Notes: generated by a model not told the origin, from the letters alone. A stretch of DNA of 6,499 bases from Treponema sp. UBA4232 (GCA_002396325.1 DGXM01000220.1:23296-29794); one strand, 5' to 3'; numbered from the stretch's first letter, positions 1 through 6,499 are shown. Translations and numbers: made by a program.

Positions 1-138
1 AACAAAAGCACGCGTGGCTGGGAAATTCAGATGGAAAGTGAAAAACTTTATTACTTCACCATAAACATTTTGGATCAGAAGAAAAAAACTCTTCCCATCC
101 CCTCTGGAAAATGTTCAATGCTGATTGACAAGCTTTAA
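1..138 (+). CDS. 3' end of an unidentified upstream gene (partial)
   Basis: Frame 1 is open from the first base of the window to a TAA at 136-138 and gives 45 residues ending in CSMLIDKL. The start lies outside the window. The fragment is moderately hydrophilic, with alternating charged and hydrophobic residues (WEIQMESEKLYYF, then a KKKK-like basic patch and LPIPSG), which would fit a beta-rich C-terminal domain. I do not recognise the family and cannot assign a function. Reasons to believe it is coding are the uninterrupted frame up to a stop that sits just before the Shine-Dalgarno of the next gene, and the plausible amino-acid composition. The gap to the phosphatase gene is only 11 bases, so the two are probably co-transcribed. 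A 45-codon open frame could still arise by chance. Confidence 0.65.
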   Translation, partial: NKSTRGWEIQMESEKLYYFTINILDQKKKTLPIPSGKCSMLIDKL

Positions 139-140
139 GT

Positions 141-145
141 GGAGG
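141..145 (+). promoter_or_regulatory. Ribosome binding site of the Ppx/GppA gene
   Basis: GGAGG lies four bases before the ATG at 150, within the 11-base gap after the preceding stop codon. The spacing is a little short, but the match is strong and fixes the start of the phosphatase at this ATG. Confidence 0.7.
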
Positions 146-149
146 CATC

Positions 150-1709
150 ATGCAGAACCCGCAGGCTGTCATTGAAATCGGCTCCACGGGTATCCGTCTG
201 CTGGTGGCCGAAATTACAGAAACAGATTCTTCTCAAAAAACGAGGACAATCCTTGACCGAAGCGATTTGCCCGTCAGCGTGGGACGCGATGTTTTCACTC
301 AAGGTGCAATCAGTCGTGAGACTCAGGCGGCATGCATACGCATACTCACAAGATACGCGGAGCAGATAGCGGCATGGGGCATATCCCGCGAAGAAACCAC
401 CGTAATCGGGACGAGCGCAGTCCGTGAAGCCGCAAACAGGGATCCTTTTGTTGACCGCGTGAAAGTGAAGACAGGATTCACGGTCCGCGTGATAGACGGC
501 ATTGAGGAAAACCGTCTCATGTACATTGCCGTGACAGACTGCCTGAAAGAAGAAAGCCTCGGAATGCGGCAGAGCGATTCAATCATTCTGGAAATTGCCG
601 GCGGTTCCACTGAAATGATGCTTATGGAAAAAGGCAGCATGGTGGGCGCACATTCAATGAGACTCGGCACGCTCATAATCGAGCAGCAGCTGTACGCACT
701 CACGGCAACCCGCACTGATGAGCAGAGATTTGAAGATGCCCGCCGTTTTTTGCAGGAATTCATAAGAAACACAAAAGGCACTCTGAACACCGAACTGAGT
801 CTTGACCGTGTGCAGCAATTCATCGCGGTTGGTCACGACATGAACATAGCGGCCCTCTTCTGCGGAAAATCAATCACTCCGTTTTTGTGGGAAATCCAAA
901 GACCTGATTTCGACGGATTCGTGGAGGACATCCAGCGCTACACAATGGATGAAATCATAGCGAAGTTCCGCCTTTCGTATTCGGACGCGCAGACTTTCCA
1001 ACTCTCGCTTTTGTCGTACAAGGAATTCGTGGGGCTCACCAATGTTCATTCAATCATCGTGCCGGAAACATCCATCCGCGACGGAATCATAATCAGCCAC
1101 ATGGTCGATCCAAACGACAACCTGAGGCTTGCATTCGACGCGCAGATTATTGCCAGTGCCACGACGCTTTTGAAAAAATATCAGGGGGATGTTGCCCACG
1201 CCGACTATGTGCGTAAAGTGTGCCTCAGAATTTACGATGCACTTCAGTCGGAATTGGGAATGACGGTGCACGAAAGACTTCTTCTTGAAATCAGTGCGAT
1301 TCTGCACGACATCGGAATGTTCATCAGGGCGCAGGACCACAATCTTCACAGCCATTACATAATTCTTCATTCGGAAATCTTCGGACTCAGCAGGGAGGAT
1401 ACAAGTCTTGTGGCGCAGATTGCAAGTTACCACCGTGGAAGCAGGATGCCTCAGGACGACCCTCAGTTCAAACTGCAGCCCAGAAGCCACCGTCTTGTGA
1501 TTTTGAAACTGGCGGCCATACTGCGTCTTGCCGATGCCCTGGACCGAAGCCATCAGCAGAAATTCAGCGACTTTACAATCAGTCTTGCAAAGGACAGCAT
1601 CACTTTCCGCGTGAACGGCTACACCAATCTTAGTCTTGAAAAACTTGCCATTGCCGAAAAAGGCGGAATGTTTGAGAATGTGTTCGGATATAAAATCGTT
1701 CTTGTGTGA
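150..1709 (+). CDS. ppx: Ppx/GppA family phosphatase with HD domain (exopolyphosphatase-like)
   Basis: This 519-residue protein is predicted to remove terminal phosphates from polyphosphate, or from pppGpp, in the cytoplasm. Residues 1 to about 310 form the two-lobed actin-like ATPase fold of the Ppx/GppA family. The first phosphate loop is at 8-20 (IEIGSTGIRLLVA) and GTSAVREAAN at 87-96. The acidic pair E119-E120 in DGIEENRL lies where the family has its catalytic glutamate. The second phosphate loop is at 148-155 (EIAGGSTE). Residues about 325-519 form a HD-type helical domain with LHDIG (H386, D387), H400/H402, YHRG (H428) and ILRLADALDRSH (D462). The length of about 500 residues is typical of long Ppx proteins. 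Both phosphate loops have Glu where most relatives have Asp. It is directly followed by polyphosphate kinase after 15 bases, which supports polyphosphate as the substrate. The choice between Ppx and GppA activity cannot be settled from sequence. Confidence 0.92.
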   Translation: MQNPQAVIEIGSTGIRLLVAEITETDSSQKTRTILDRSDLPVSVGRDVFTQGAISRETQAACIRILTRYAEQIAAWGISREETTVIGTSAVREAANRDPFVDRVKVKTGFTVRVIDGIEENRLMYIAVTDCLKEESLGMRQSDSIILEIAGGSTEMMLMEKGSMVGAHSMRLGTLIIEQQLYALTATRTDEQRFEDARRFLQEFIRNTKGTLNTELSLDRVQQFIAVGHDMNIAALFCGKSITPFLWEIQRPDFDGFVEDIQRYTMDEIIAKFRLSYSDAQTFQLSLLSYKEFVGLTNVHSIIVPETSIRDGIIISHMVDPNDNLRLAFDAQIIASATTLLKKYQGDVAHADYVRKVCLRIYDALQSELGMTVHERLLLEISAILHDIGMFIRAQDHNLHSHYIILHSEIFGLSREDTSLVAQIASYHRGSRMPQDDPQFKLQPRSHRLVILKLAAILRLADALDRSHQQKFSDFTISLAKDSITFRVNGYTNLSLEKLAIAEKGGMFENVFGYKIVLV

Positions 1710-1712
1710 CGT

Positions 1713-1717
1713 AAGGA
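1713..1717 (+). promoter_or_regulatory. Ribosome binding site of ppk1
   Basis: AAGGA lies seven bases before the ATG at 1725, inside the 15-base gap between the phosphatase stop and ppk1. It favours this ATG over the in-frame Met three codons later. Confidence 0.65.
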
Positions 1718-1724
1718 AAAAATT

Positions 1725-3887
1725 ATGGAGCAGATGAGATATTTAAACCGCGAGCTCAGCTGGGTGGAATTCAACGACCGTGTTTTGAGCGAGGCCTGCA
1801 AGGAATCAGTGCCTCTTTTGGAACGTCTTTCTTTTCTTTCCATTGTGTCTTCGAATTTCGATGAATTTTTCCAGGTGCGGGTTGCCTCGATCAAGCGCAG
1901 GATTTCGGAGGCTCCTTCGGACGAGGACTCCTTGCTTATGGAGCAGATTTCCAAACGCTGCCATGAAATTGTGAGTCATCAGTACCGTGTGCTTAACGGC
2001 GAGGTTCTTCCGCTTCTTTCTGCAAACGGTTTTTCTTATGTTGAGGCCGACAGATTTTCTCCCGCTGAAAGGGATTATGCGCAGGACTTTTTTAAAAATC
2101 AAGTCTATCCGCTTCTTACGCCTCTCCGCACCGACGGACCGGAATTTCCGCACATTGTGAATCAGAGTCCTTACGCTGTTTTTATGCTTGAAAAAATCAG
2201 TGGACTCCATTCAAAGGAAACGGTTTTCTCCGCAAGAAAGGACAGTCCCCGGATAGTGGGACTTGTGCAGATTCCCCAGAGCATTCCACGCATAGTATGG
2301 CTTCCCGATGAAAGTGGTTCGTTCGCTGCGGATTCGCAGATTCAGTCGTCACAGGGAATGCGTTTCACTTTGCTCGACGACATAATCACCGCATACGGAG
2401 ACATGCTTTTTCCCGGTTACAGTCTGACCGAAACCCTGCTTTTGAAAGTGGACCGCGATGCGGATTTTTCTGTTGACGAAGAGGCCGGCAGCCGCTTTAT
2501 TCAGGCCATGGAAGAAGTGCTCGTAAAACGCCAGACTTCTTTTGCCGTCAGGATGGTGTGCAACTCTACCAGTTCCTCGCTGAAGAAAATCGTGCAGGAC
2601 AAACTGAATCTTTCCGAATCCGACGTATACCGCGTGGAGGGGATTATTGACGTGACTGCTCTTTCGCACATCGCAGGCATGGGCTCATCCAAATCTTCCT
2701 TTGCTTCGAATTTGCGCTATCCGCAGTGGGAGAATTTCTATCCCGCTGATTTGCCGGAAGACGAGACTTTCTGGAATACAATCCGTCAGCATGATGTGCT
2801 TTTGAATGTGCCCTACCAGAGTTTTGAGCCTGTCGTGAAATTCGTTCAGGATGCCGCGAGAGACAAAAATGTTCTTGCCATAAAGATGACGCTCTACCGT
2901 CTTGGAAGCAACAGTCCGATTGTACGCGCTTTGGAAAAGGCCGCGCAGAATGGAAAGCACGTTACTGCCTTTGTTGAAGTGAAAGCCCGCTTCGATGAAC
3001 AGCAGAATATTTCGTGGGTCAATGAACTTGTTGATGCAGGTGTCACGGTTGTGTACGGAGTTGTCAACATAAAAGTTCATGCGAAACTCTGTCTTGTGAT
3101 CCGCAGAGAATCTGACGGCCTCAGACGCTACCTTCATATGAGCACAGGAAACTACAATCCGGCGACCGCAAAAGTGTATCAGGATCTCTCCGTGTTCACG
3201 TGCAATCCCCAGCTTACCACTGATGCGACTTTTTTTCTGAATGTCATTTCCGGTTACAGCACTGTGCAGAGTATGCCCCATCTTTACATGGCACCAGTCA
3301 CTTTGAAGGGCAGGCTTCTTTCCTTGATTGACCGCGAGATTATGCAGAGCACTCCTGAAACCCCGGGACTCATAATGGCGAAGATGAACAGTCTGTGTCA
3401 CAAGGAGATTATCGATGCGCTGTACAGGGCAAGTCAGGCAGGTGTGCGTGTGATGCTCAATGTGAGAGGTATATGCACTTTGGTTCCAGGTGTTCCCGGT
3501 CTAAGCGAAAACATTTCGGTTGTGAGCATCATCGACCGTTATCTTGAACACAGCAGAGTCTGTTATTTCCAAAACGGCGGCGAAGAGGAACTTTACATTG
3601 GAAGCGCCGACTGGATGGACCGCAATCTTGACCGCCGGGTTGAACTTATGTTCCCGGTGACAGATTCTTCTGTTTTTAAATCAGTGAAGGAAATCCTTTC
3701 GGTGTATTTTGAAGACAACTGCCAGAGCTACAGACTGCAGAGCGACGGAACCTGGAAAGCCATTACTGCGGAACCCGGTGAGCCCGTGGTGCGTGCCCAG
3801 GAGATTCTTTACCAGCACTACAAAAAAGCCGACGATGCGAAAAAATCCGCACCCAGGAATGACTTCGTCGTGCGCCGTGTCGATTGA
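1725..3887 (+). CDS. ppk1: Polyphosphate kinase 1
   Basis: The product reversibly transfers the gamma phosphate of ATP to inorganic polyphosphate. In other bacteria PPK1 is membrane-associated or cytosolic and supports stress survival and phosphate storage. The 720 residues are slightly longer than the roughly 690 of E. coli PPK and all domains are present. The N-terminal helical domain begins with RYLNRELSWVEFNDRVL (5-21), followed by the ATP-contacting SSNFDEFFQVRVA (42-54). The head domain follows, to about 310. The first phospholipase-D-like catalytic domain has MTLYR (R392), ARFDEQQN (R422) and the phospho-accepting histidine H452 in KVHAKL, with H471 in YLHMSTGNYNPATAKVY. The second has NVRGICTLVPGVPGLS (579-594), DRYLEH (H609) and SADWMDRNLDRRVE (627-640). 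Every expected active-site residue is intact. It is the second enzyme of the operon with the Ppx-like phosphatase. Its stop codon lies two bases from that of the convergent ModF-like gene. Confidence 0.98.
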   Translation: MEQMRYLNRELSWVEFNDRVLSEACKESVPLLERLSFLSIVSSNFDEFFQVRVASIKRRISEAPSDEDSLLMEQISKRCHEIVSHQYRVLNGEVLPLLSANGFSYVEADRFSPAERDYAQDFFKNQVYPLLTPLRTDGPEFPHIVNQSPYAVFMLEKISGLHSKETVFSARKDSPRIVGLVQIPQSIPRIVWLPDESGSFAADSQIQSSQGMRFTLLDDIITAYGDMLFPGYSLTETLLLKVDRDADFSVDEEAGSRFIQAMEEVLVKRQTSFAVRMVCNSTSSSLKKIVQDKLNLSESDVYRVEGIIDVTALSHIAGMGSSKSSFASNLRYPQWENFYPADLPEDETFWNTIRQHDVLLNVPYQSFEPVVKFVQDAARDKNVLAIKMTLYRLGSNSPIVRALEKAAQNGKHVTAFVEVKARFDEQQNISWVNELVDAGVTVVYGVVNIKVHAKLCLVIRRESDGLRRYLHMSTGNYNPATAKVYQDLSVFTCNPQLTTDATFFLNVISGYSTVQSMPHLYMAPVTLKGRLLSLIDREIMQSTPETPGLIMAKMNSLCHKEIIDALYRASQAGVRVMLNVRGICTLVPGVPGLSENISVVSIIDRYLEHSRVCYFQNGGEEELYIGSADWMDRNLDRRVELMFPVTDSSVFKSVKEILSVYFEDNCQSYRLQSDGTWKAITAEPGEPVVRAQEILYQHYKKADDAKKSAPRNDFVVRRVD

Positions 3888-3892
3888 AGTCA
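3860..3892. terminator. Possible weak stem-loop shared by two convergent genes
   Basis: TGACTTC at 3860-3866 and GAAGTCA at 3886-3892 are perfect 7-base inverted repeats with a 19-base loop. The right arm covers both stop codons: TGA of ppk1 at 3885-3887 overlaps its edge, and the complement of the minus-strand TGA is at 3890-3892. On the plus strand a short T run (3897-3900) follows. The stem is short and the loop long, and no U-tract follows directly on the minus strand. It could be a weak bidirectional terminator or a chance repeat. No better terminator is visible between the two genes. Confidence 0.22.
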
Positions 3893-5470
3893 CTCGTTTT
3901 CCAAAATGGCATACATCGGCGACTGACCTGGCCTGAGTTCAAGGATGTGTTTTTCGCAGGGGAGCACTTCGCTTGGATCATGCGTCACGTGAAGCAGAGT
4001 CGTGGTTCCCGTTTCCGCAACAGTCTGAAGCAGGTCAAGGATTGCACTCCGGTAGTTTTCATCAAGGCCGTGGCATGGTTCGTCAAGAATCAGCACCTGT
4101 GGAGATTTTACAGCGGCCCTTAAAATGAGGATTGCCCTTTGTTCTCCGTAACTGAGCGAGCCGAAAGATTCGTTTTCCCTTCCGCCGAATCCTGCAAGCT
4201 CTAACCACTGCAATGCAAGGGCTTTTTCAAAATCACCCGGAGTTTCGTACAATCCGATGCTGTCGTAAAATCCGCTGATGATTGTCTCGAGCAGAGTCGT
4301 GCCGCCTACCATTCTGTATTCCACGTGGAGTCTGTAGCTCACAATGCCGAGTCTCTTTTTTATCTCCCAGATGGTTTCCCCCGTGCCCCGTCTTTTTCCG
4401 AACAGGGAGATGTTTTCCCGGAACACCTGCATATTGTCGCCCGTAATCAGCTCAAGAATTGTCGTTTTGCCAGAGCCGTTGGGTCCCCTGATGAGCCAGT
4501 GGCAGTTTGCGTCAACATGCCAGTTCATATTCACAAGCACATGGTGGTCGTCCCATCCCACATTTACATTTTCAAATGAGATGAGGCTTCCGTCTGTGTG
4601 CGGAGGAATGTTTCCCGGATGCTCTTTTTGTATGCGCTTCAGATTTTCCAGGAATGTTTTTCTGCGCCTCTCTTTTTCTCCCGAAAGATTTTCTTCTCTC
4701 TTTGCCAGAAGATTTTCGTAATCATTCCTTGTGCCGCAAAAGGAAATTTTTCTTTCTGTGAATTCAATCACACGGTTTATGCCGCTTGGAATTTCATGGA
4801 AGCGTTCCATGCTCAGAATGATTTTCGGAAACGGACTGTCCGTGTTTTCGGTGGAAAGCTGCCGTGTCACAATGGTGTCGAAGAATTCAAGAAGGATTTT
4901 TCTGGATGCGGCGTCAAGTCCTGCAAAGGGGTCGCTCAGCACAAGAAGTCTGCATCCTGAAAGAAGAGCCCTGCACAAAAGGGTGCGTCTTATCTCGCCC
5001 GTTGACATGTAACGGAGGCCTCTGTCAAGAATGCCTTCAACACCGCAGAGTTTCACCTGTGGCAGCGTCTCAAGTCTGTGTGCAATCGGCGGGAGCGGGG
5101 CATTTTTTTTGCTTGAGCCGCCAAGGACTTCCGCAATGAATTGTCTTCCGGTTCTGCCGTGGTCCTGTCTGTTTAAAATCTCGCTTTCATCTCTTTCACG
5201 TTCTTCTTCTATCAGACGTGCCGCCGCTTCAAGGGAAACCAGTGCAACGGAATTTTCGAAACTGTTTTTGTAAGAGGAAGCGGGGGAGCCTTCGTTCGGT
5301 TCAAATGTGAGCGAGCCGGAAAGTGCCTTAATGAAATCAGCTTTTCCGCCGCCGTTGGGGCCTGTTACAAGCCATGCCTCGCCGGGAAGCATTTCAAAAT
5401 CAACGCTCTGGAGAAGTTTTTTCGAAAATCCTTTTACGGCGCAGTCTTTAATAGAAATAATAGTGTCCAT
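3890..5470 (-). CDS. modF: ModF/PhrA-type tandem ABC ATPase
   Basis: This soluble protein of 526 residues has two fused ABC nucleotide-binding domains and no membrane segments. It strongly resembles E. coli ModF (PhrA), a family whose cellular role is not settled. The N-terminal domain has a Walker A GPNGGGKA at 37-44, signature YMSTGEIRRTLLCRALL at 154-170 and a Walker B-like LLVLSDPFAGLD at 175-186. The C-terminal domain has a canonical Walker A GPNGSGKTT (329-337), the ModF hallmark GETIWEIKKRLGIVS (364-378), signature LSYGEQ (439-444), Walker B LILDEP (460-465) and H-loop histidine H497. A charged linker covers about 250-290. The first site lacks the Walker A Ser/Thr, the Walker B Asp and the catalytic Glu. 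ATG at 5470 is chosen over GTG at 5494 because a promoter -10 lies between them and the fold begins at IISIKDC. No molybdate transport genes are nearby. The protein is not a recognisable ABC-F translation factor. Confidence 0.9.
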   Translation of the reverse strand: MDTIISIKDCAVKGFSKKLLQSVDFEMLPGEAWLVTGPNGGGKADFIKALSGSLTFEPNEGSPASSYKNSFENSVALVSLEAAARLIEEERERDESEILNRQDHGRTGRQFIAEVLGGSSKKNAPLPPIAHRLETLPQVKLCGVEGILDRGLRYMSTGEIRRTLLCRALLSGCRLLVLSDPFAGLDAASRKILLEFFDTIVTRQLSTENTDSPFPKIILSMERFHEIPSGINRVIEFTERKISFCGTRNDYENLLAKREENLSGEKERRRKTFLENLKRIQKEHPGNIPPHTDGSLISFENVNVGWDDHHVLVNMNWHVDANCHWLIRGPNGSGKTTILELITGDNMQVFRENISLFGKRRGTGETIWEIKKRLGIVSYRLHVEYRMVGGTTLLETIISGFYDSIGLYETPGDFEKALALQWLELAGFGGRENESFGSLSYGEQRAILILRAAVKSPQVLILDEPCHGLDENYRSAILDLLQTVAETGTTTLLHVTHDPSEVLPCEKHILELRPGQSPMYAILENE

Positions 5471-5480
5471 ACGTGAAGTG

Positions 5481-5509
5481 AGTATATCACACACAATCTC
5501 TTTTGAAAA
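5481..5509 (-). promoter_or_regulatory. Probable promoter of the ModF-like gene
   Basis: Read on the minus strand there is TTTTCA (5504-5509, four of six matches to TTGACA), a 17-base spacer and TATACT (5481-5486, five of six matches). A TG at the extended -10 position precedes the -10 (TGATATACT). Transcription would start about seven bases further on, close to 5473-5475, only a few bases before the ATG at 5470. It gives the ModF-like gene a promoter of its own, separate from the upstream regulator gene. The call rests on consensus only. Confidence 0.5.
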
Positions 5510-5511
5510 GA
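5499..5511. promoter_or_regulatory. 13-base palindrome over the -35, possible operator
   Basis: TCTTTTGAAAAGA is a perfect inverted repeat around a central G at 5505 and overlaps the -35 hexamer of the ModF-like gene. It lies 18 bases past the end of the upstream regulator gene, so it could be an operator for that winged-helix protein or another regulator. It is short and AT-rich, so chance occurrence is quite possible. Its single-base centre makes it unsuitable as a good terminator hairpin. Confidence 0.25.
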
Positions 5512-5527
5512 ATGTCTGCTTTTTGTT

Positions 5528-6445
5528 TCAGTCCATCGGGGAATACTGGATGCTCACGTTGATGTCCTGACTGTAGTTTCCGAAACTGCTTCCGAAGATT
5601 GTGACTCCTCCCACGTTCTTTGAGCGCTCGTCCACGGCAATGCGCAGCCGGAGTTTGCTTTTGTAGTCCAGTGAAAAATCCTTTATGCTCACATCTGAAA
5701 TCTTCAGTCCGTCAATGTGGGTGCCCTGTTCGTTTATCACAATCATTTTCAAAAGACCGTACTGGTTCCAGTTCGGATACCACCAGTCGGGAGTGAAAAT
5801 GCCGGGTACGTCGCCGAAATCACCGGGGCTTGTCCAGGAACCCAGAAAAACATCGTTCAGGTAAAAGTTGATGTCGCTGGGCCACACGTTGTTTATGCCG
5901 GGGGCCTCGGAACTCAATTCTGCGGAAATCAAAAGCTGCGTAATCTTCTGGTTCGTGGGGATGAAGTTCGGAAGTTCGTATTCCACAAATCCCTTGGTGA
6001 ACCAGAGAATTTCCGCGTTGTACCTGTCGGTGTGTGAAAAGTAGCGGGGATCGTCAACTTCTCCGATGAGAGCCTTGCTTGTCGCAATGCCGCAGGTGGG
6101 ATATACCTCGTAATTGATGAAGTGACCGACTTTGACGCTTGTGTTGTAAACGTTTTCTGGGATTTTTATTTCAGCAATGTCGACAACGAGTTTGTCCAGC
6201 GTGACGGCATATCTTTTTTGATTTCCATGGCCGGACGTATCTGTGACTGCCGTGATGATTCCGCAGGACTCGAGTTTTTTTATGTGATTTGTGATTGCCC
6301 CGTTTGTTATGTTCAGACGGGTTGCCAGTTCGTTCAGATTTATGGTTGGGTTTTCAATAAGAAGTTTTATGATTTGGATCCGGACTTCCGAGCTGAGAGC
6401 CTTGAATATGTCCAGACCTTCTTCGAGTGTTTTTATCTGCTGCAT
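5528..6445 (-). CDS. ArsR-like winged-helix regulator with large C-terminal sensor domain
   Basis: This is a predicted DNA-binding transcription regulator of 305 residues. Residues 1-95 form an ArsR-type winged helix: FKALSSEVRIQIIKLL (14-29), NLNELATRLN (36-45), recognition helix NGAITNHIKKLES (48-60) and a wing ending in KRYAVT (77-82). The metal-binding Cys motif of classical ArsR/SmtB sensors in the third helix is absent. Residues about 100-305 form a beta-rich, aromatic domain with conserved-looking stretches VGHFINYEVYPTCGIATS (106-123), DDPRYF (131-136), LSSEAPG (177-183), WPSDINFYLN (188-197), WTSPGDFGD (204-212), TPDWWYPNWNQYG (218-230) and FGSSFGNYSQDI (284-295). I recognise this architecture from ArsR-annotated proteins of Firmicutes and spirochaetes. 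The many Trp/Tyr residues and the jelly-roll look suggest a carbohydrate or other small ligand, but that is inference. A GAGGA seven bases before the ATG supports the start. The ModF-like gene follows 57 bases downstream. Confidence 0.85.
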   Translation of the reverse strand: MQQIKTLEEGLDIFKALSSEVRIQIIKLLIENPTINLNELATRLNITNGAITNHIKKLESCGIITAVTDTSGHGNQKRYAVTLDKLVVDIAEIKIPENVYNTSVKVGHFINYEVYPTCGIATSKALIGEVDDPRYFSHTDRYNAEILWFTKGFVEYELPNFIPTNQKITQLLISAELSSEAPGINNVWPSDINFYLNDVFLGSWTSPGDFGDVPGIFTPDWWYPNWNQYGLLKMIVINEQGTHIDGLKISDVSIKDFSLDYKSKLRLRIAVDERSKNVGGVTIFGSSFGNYSQDINVSIQYSPMD

Positions 6446-6452
6446 AGCTGTT

Positions 6453-6457
6453 TCCTC
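6453..6457 (-). promoter_or_regulatory. Ribosome binding site of the ArsR-like gene
   Basis: On the minus strand GAGGA lies seven bases before the ATG at 6445, which fixes this start codon. The rest of the upstream segment to the window edge holds an eight-base A tract (6481-6488) but no convincing -35/-10 pair. Confidence 0.65.
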
Positions 6458-6499
6458 AAAATCTGCTGTTTATGAATGGATTTTTTTTCGAGCCTGTCG

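Noticed and set aside
1050..1553. Antisense open frame inside the phosphatase gene
   Set aside because: It is opposite the well-conserved HD domain and its translation has no family resemblance. It is a by-product of codon bias.
2685..3401. Long antisense open frame inside ppk1 (238 codons, minus strand)
   Set aside because: It lies wholly opposite the conserved catalytic region of ppk1. Its translation is rich in His, Arg and Cys, as expected of a shadow frame, with no recognisable motif.
4344..4721. Plus-strand open frames opposite the ModF-like gene
   Set aside because: They overlap the conserved second ATPase domain on the other strand and show only low-complexity Phe/Ser/Arg-rich sequence.
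5471..5494. Longer start (GTG at 5494) for the ModF-like gene
   Set aside because: There is no good Shine-Dalgarno, the extra residues are not family-like, and the extended -10 element lies within this segment.
5499..5511. Rho-independent terminator after the ArsR-like gene
   Set aside because: The only hairpin has a very small loop and an all A/T-rich stem without a following U-tract, so it would be unstable.
6446..6499. Promoter for the ArsR-like gene
   Set aside because: CATAAA is a weak -10 candidate with no -35 at a suitable distance, and the upstream sequence is cut off by the window edge.
1..6499. A novel multi-gene defence, mobile or secondary-metabolism system
   Set aside because: All complete genes fall into known housekeeping or regulatory families. 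No repeats, integrase, toxin-antitoxin pair or CRISPR-like array was seen.

Overview
The window looks like an ordinary chromosomal stretch from a mid-GC bacterium. The style of the proteins suggests a treponeme-like spirochaete, particularly the Ppx/GppA–HD protein beginning with IEIGSTGIRLLVAE. That placement is inference from recognition, not a search result. Four complete genes and the tail of a fifth fill almost the whole sequence. There are no RNA genes, mobile elements or CRISPR arrays, and no gene-free stretch longer than about 60 bases.

Left part, plus strand (1-3887): the last 45 codons of an unidentified gene lead after 11 bases into a Ppx/GppA-type phosphatase with a C-terminal HD domain. 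After 15 bases this is followed by polyphosphate kinase (ppk1). The tight spacing, with a Shine-Dalgarno sequence in each gap, indicates one transcription unit. It pairs an enzyme that makes inorganic polyphosphate with one predicted to hydrolyse polyphosphate or pppGpp. The two phosphate-binding loops of the phosphatase carry matching Asp-to-Glu changes.

Right part, minus strand (3890-6499): an ArsR-like winged-helix regulator with a large, probably ligand-sensing beta-rich C-terminal domain lies upstream of a ModF/PhrA-type protein made of two fused ABC ATPase domains without membrane segments. The 57 bases between them hold a good promoter candidate with an extended -10. It is placed so that the ModF-like mRNA would be almost leaderless. 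The first ATPase domain has lost three key nucleotide-site residues while the second is canonical. This left-facing pair converges on ppk1, and only two bases separate the two stop codons.

I see no sign of an undescribed multi-gene system. The points most worth a second look are the asymmetric ModF-like ATPase, its probably leaderless start, the altered phosphate loops of the phosphatase and the sensor domain of the regulator.
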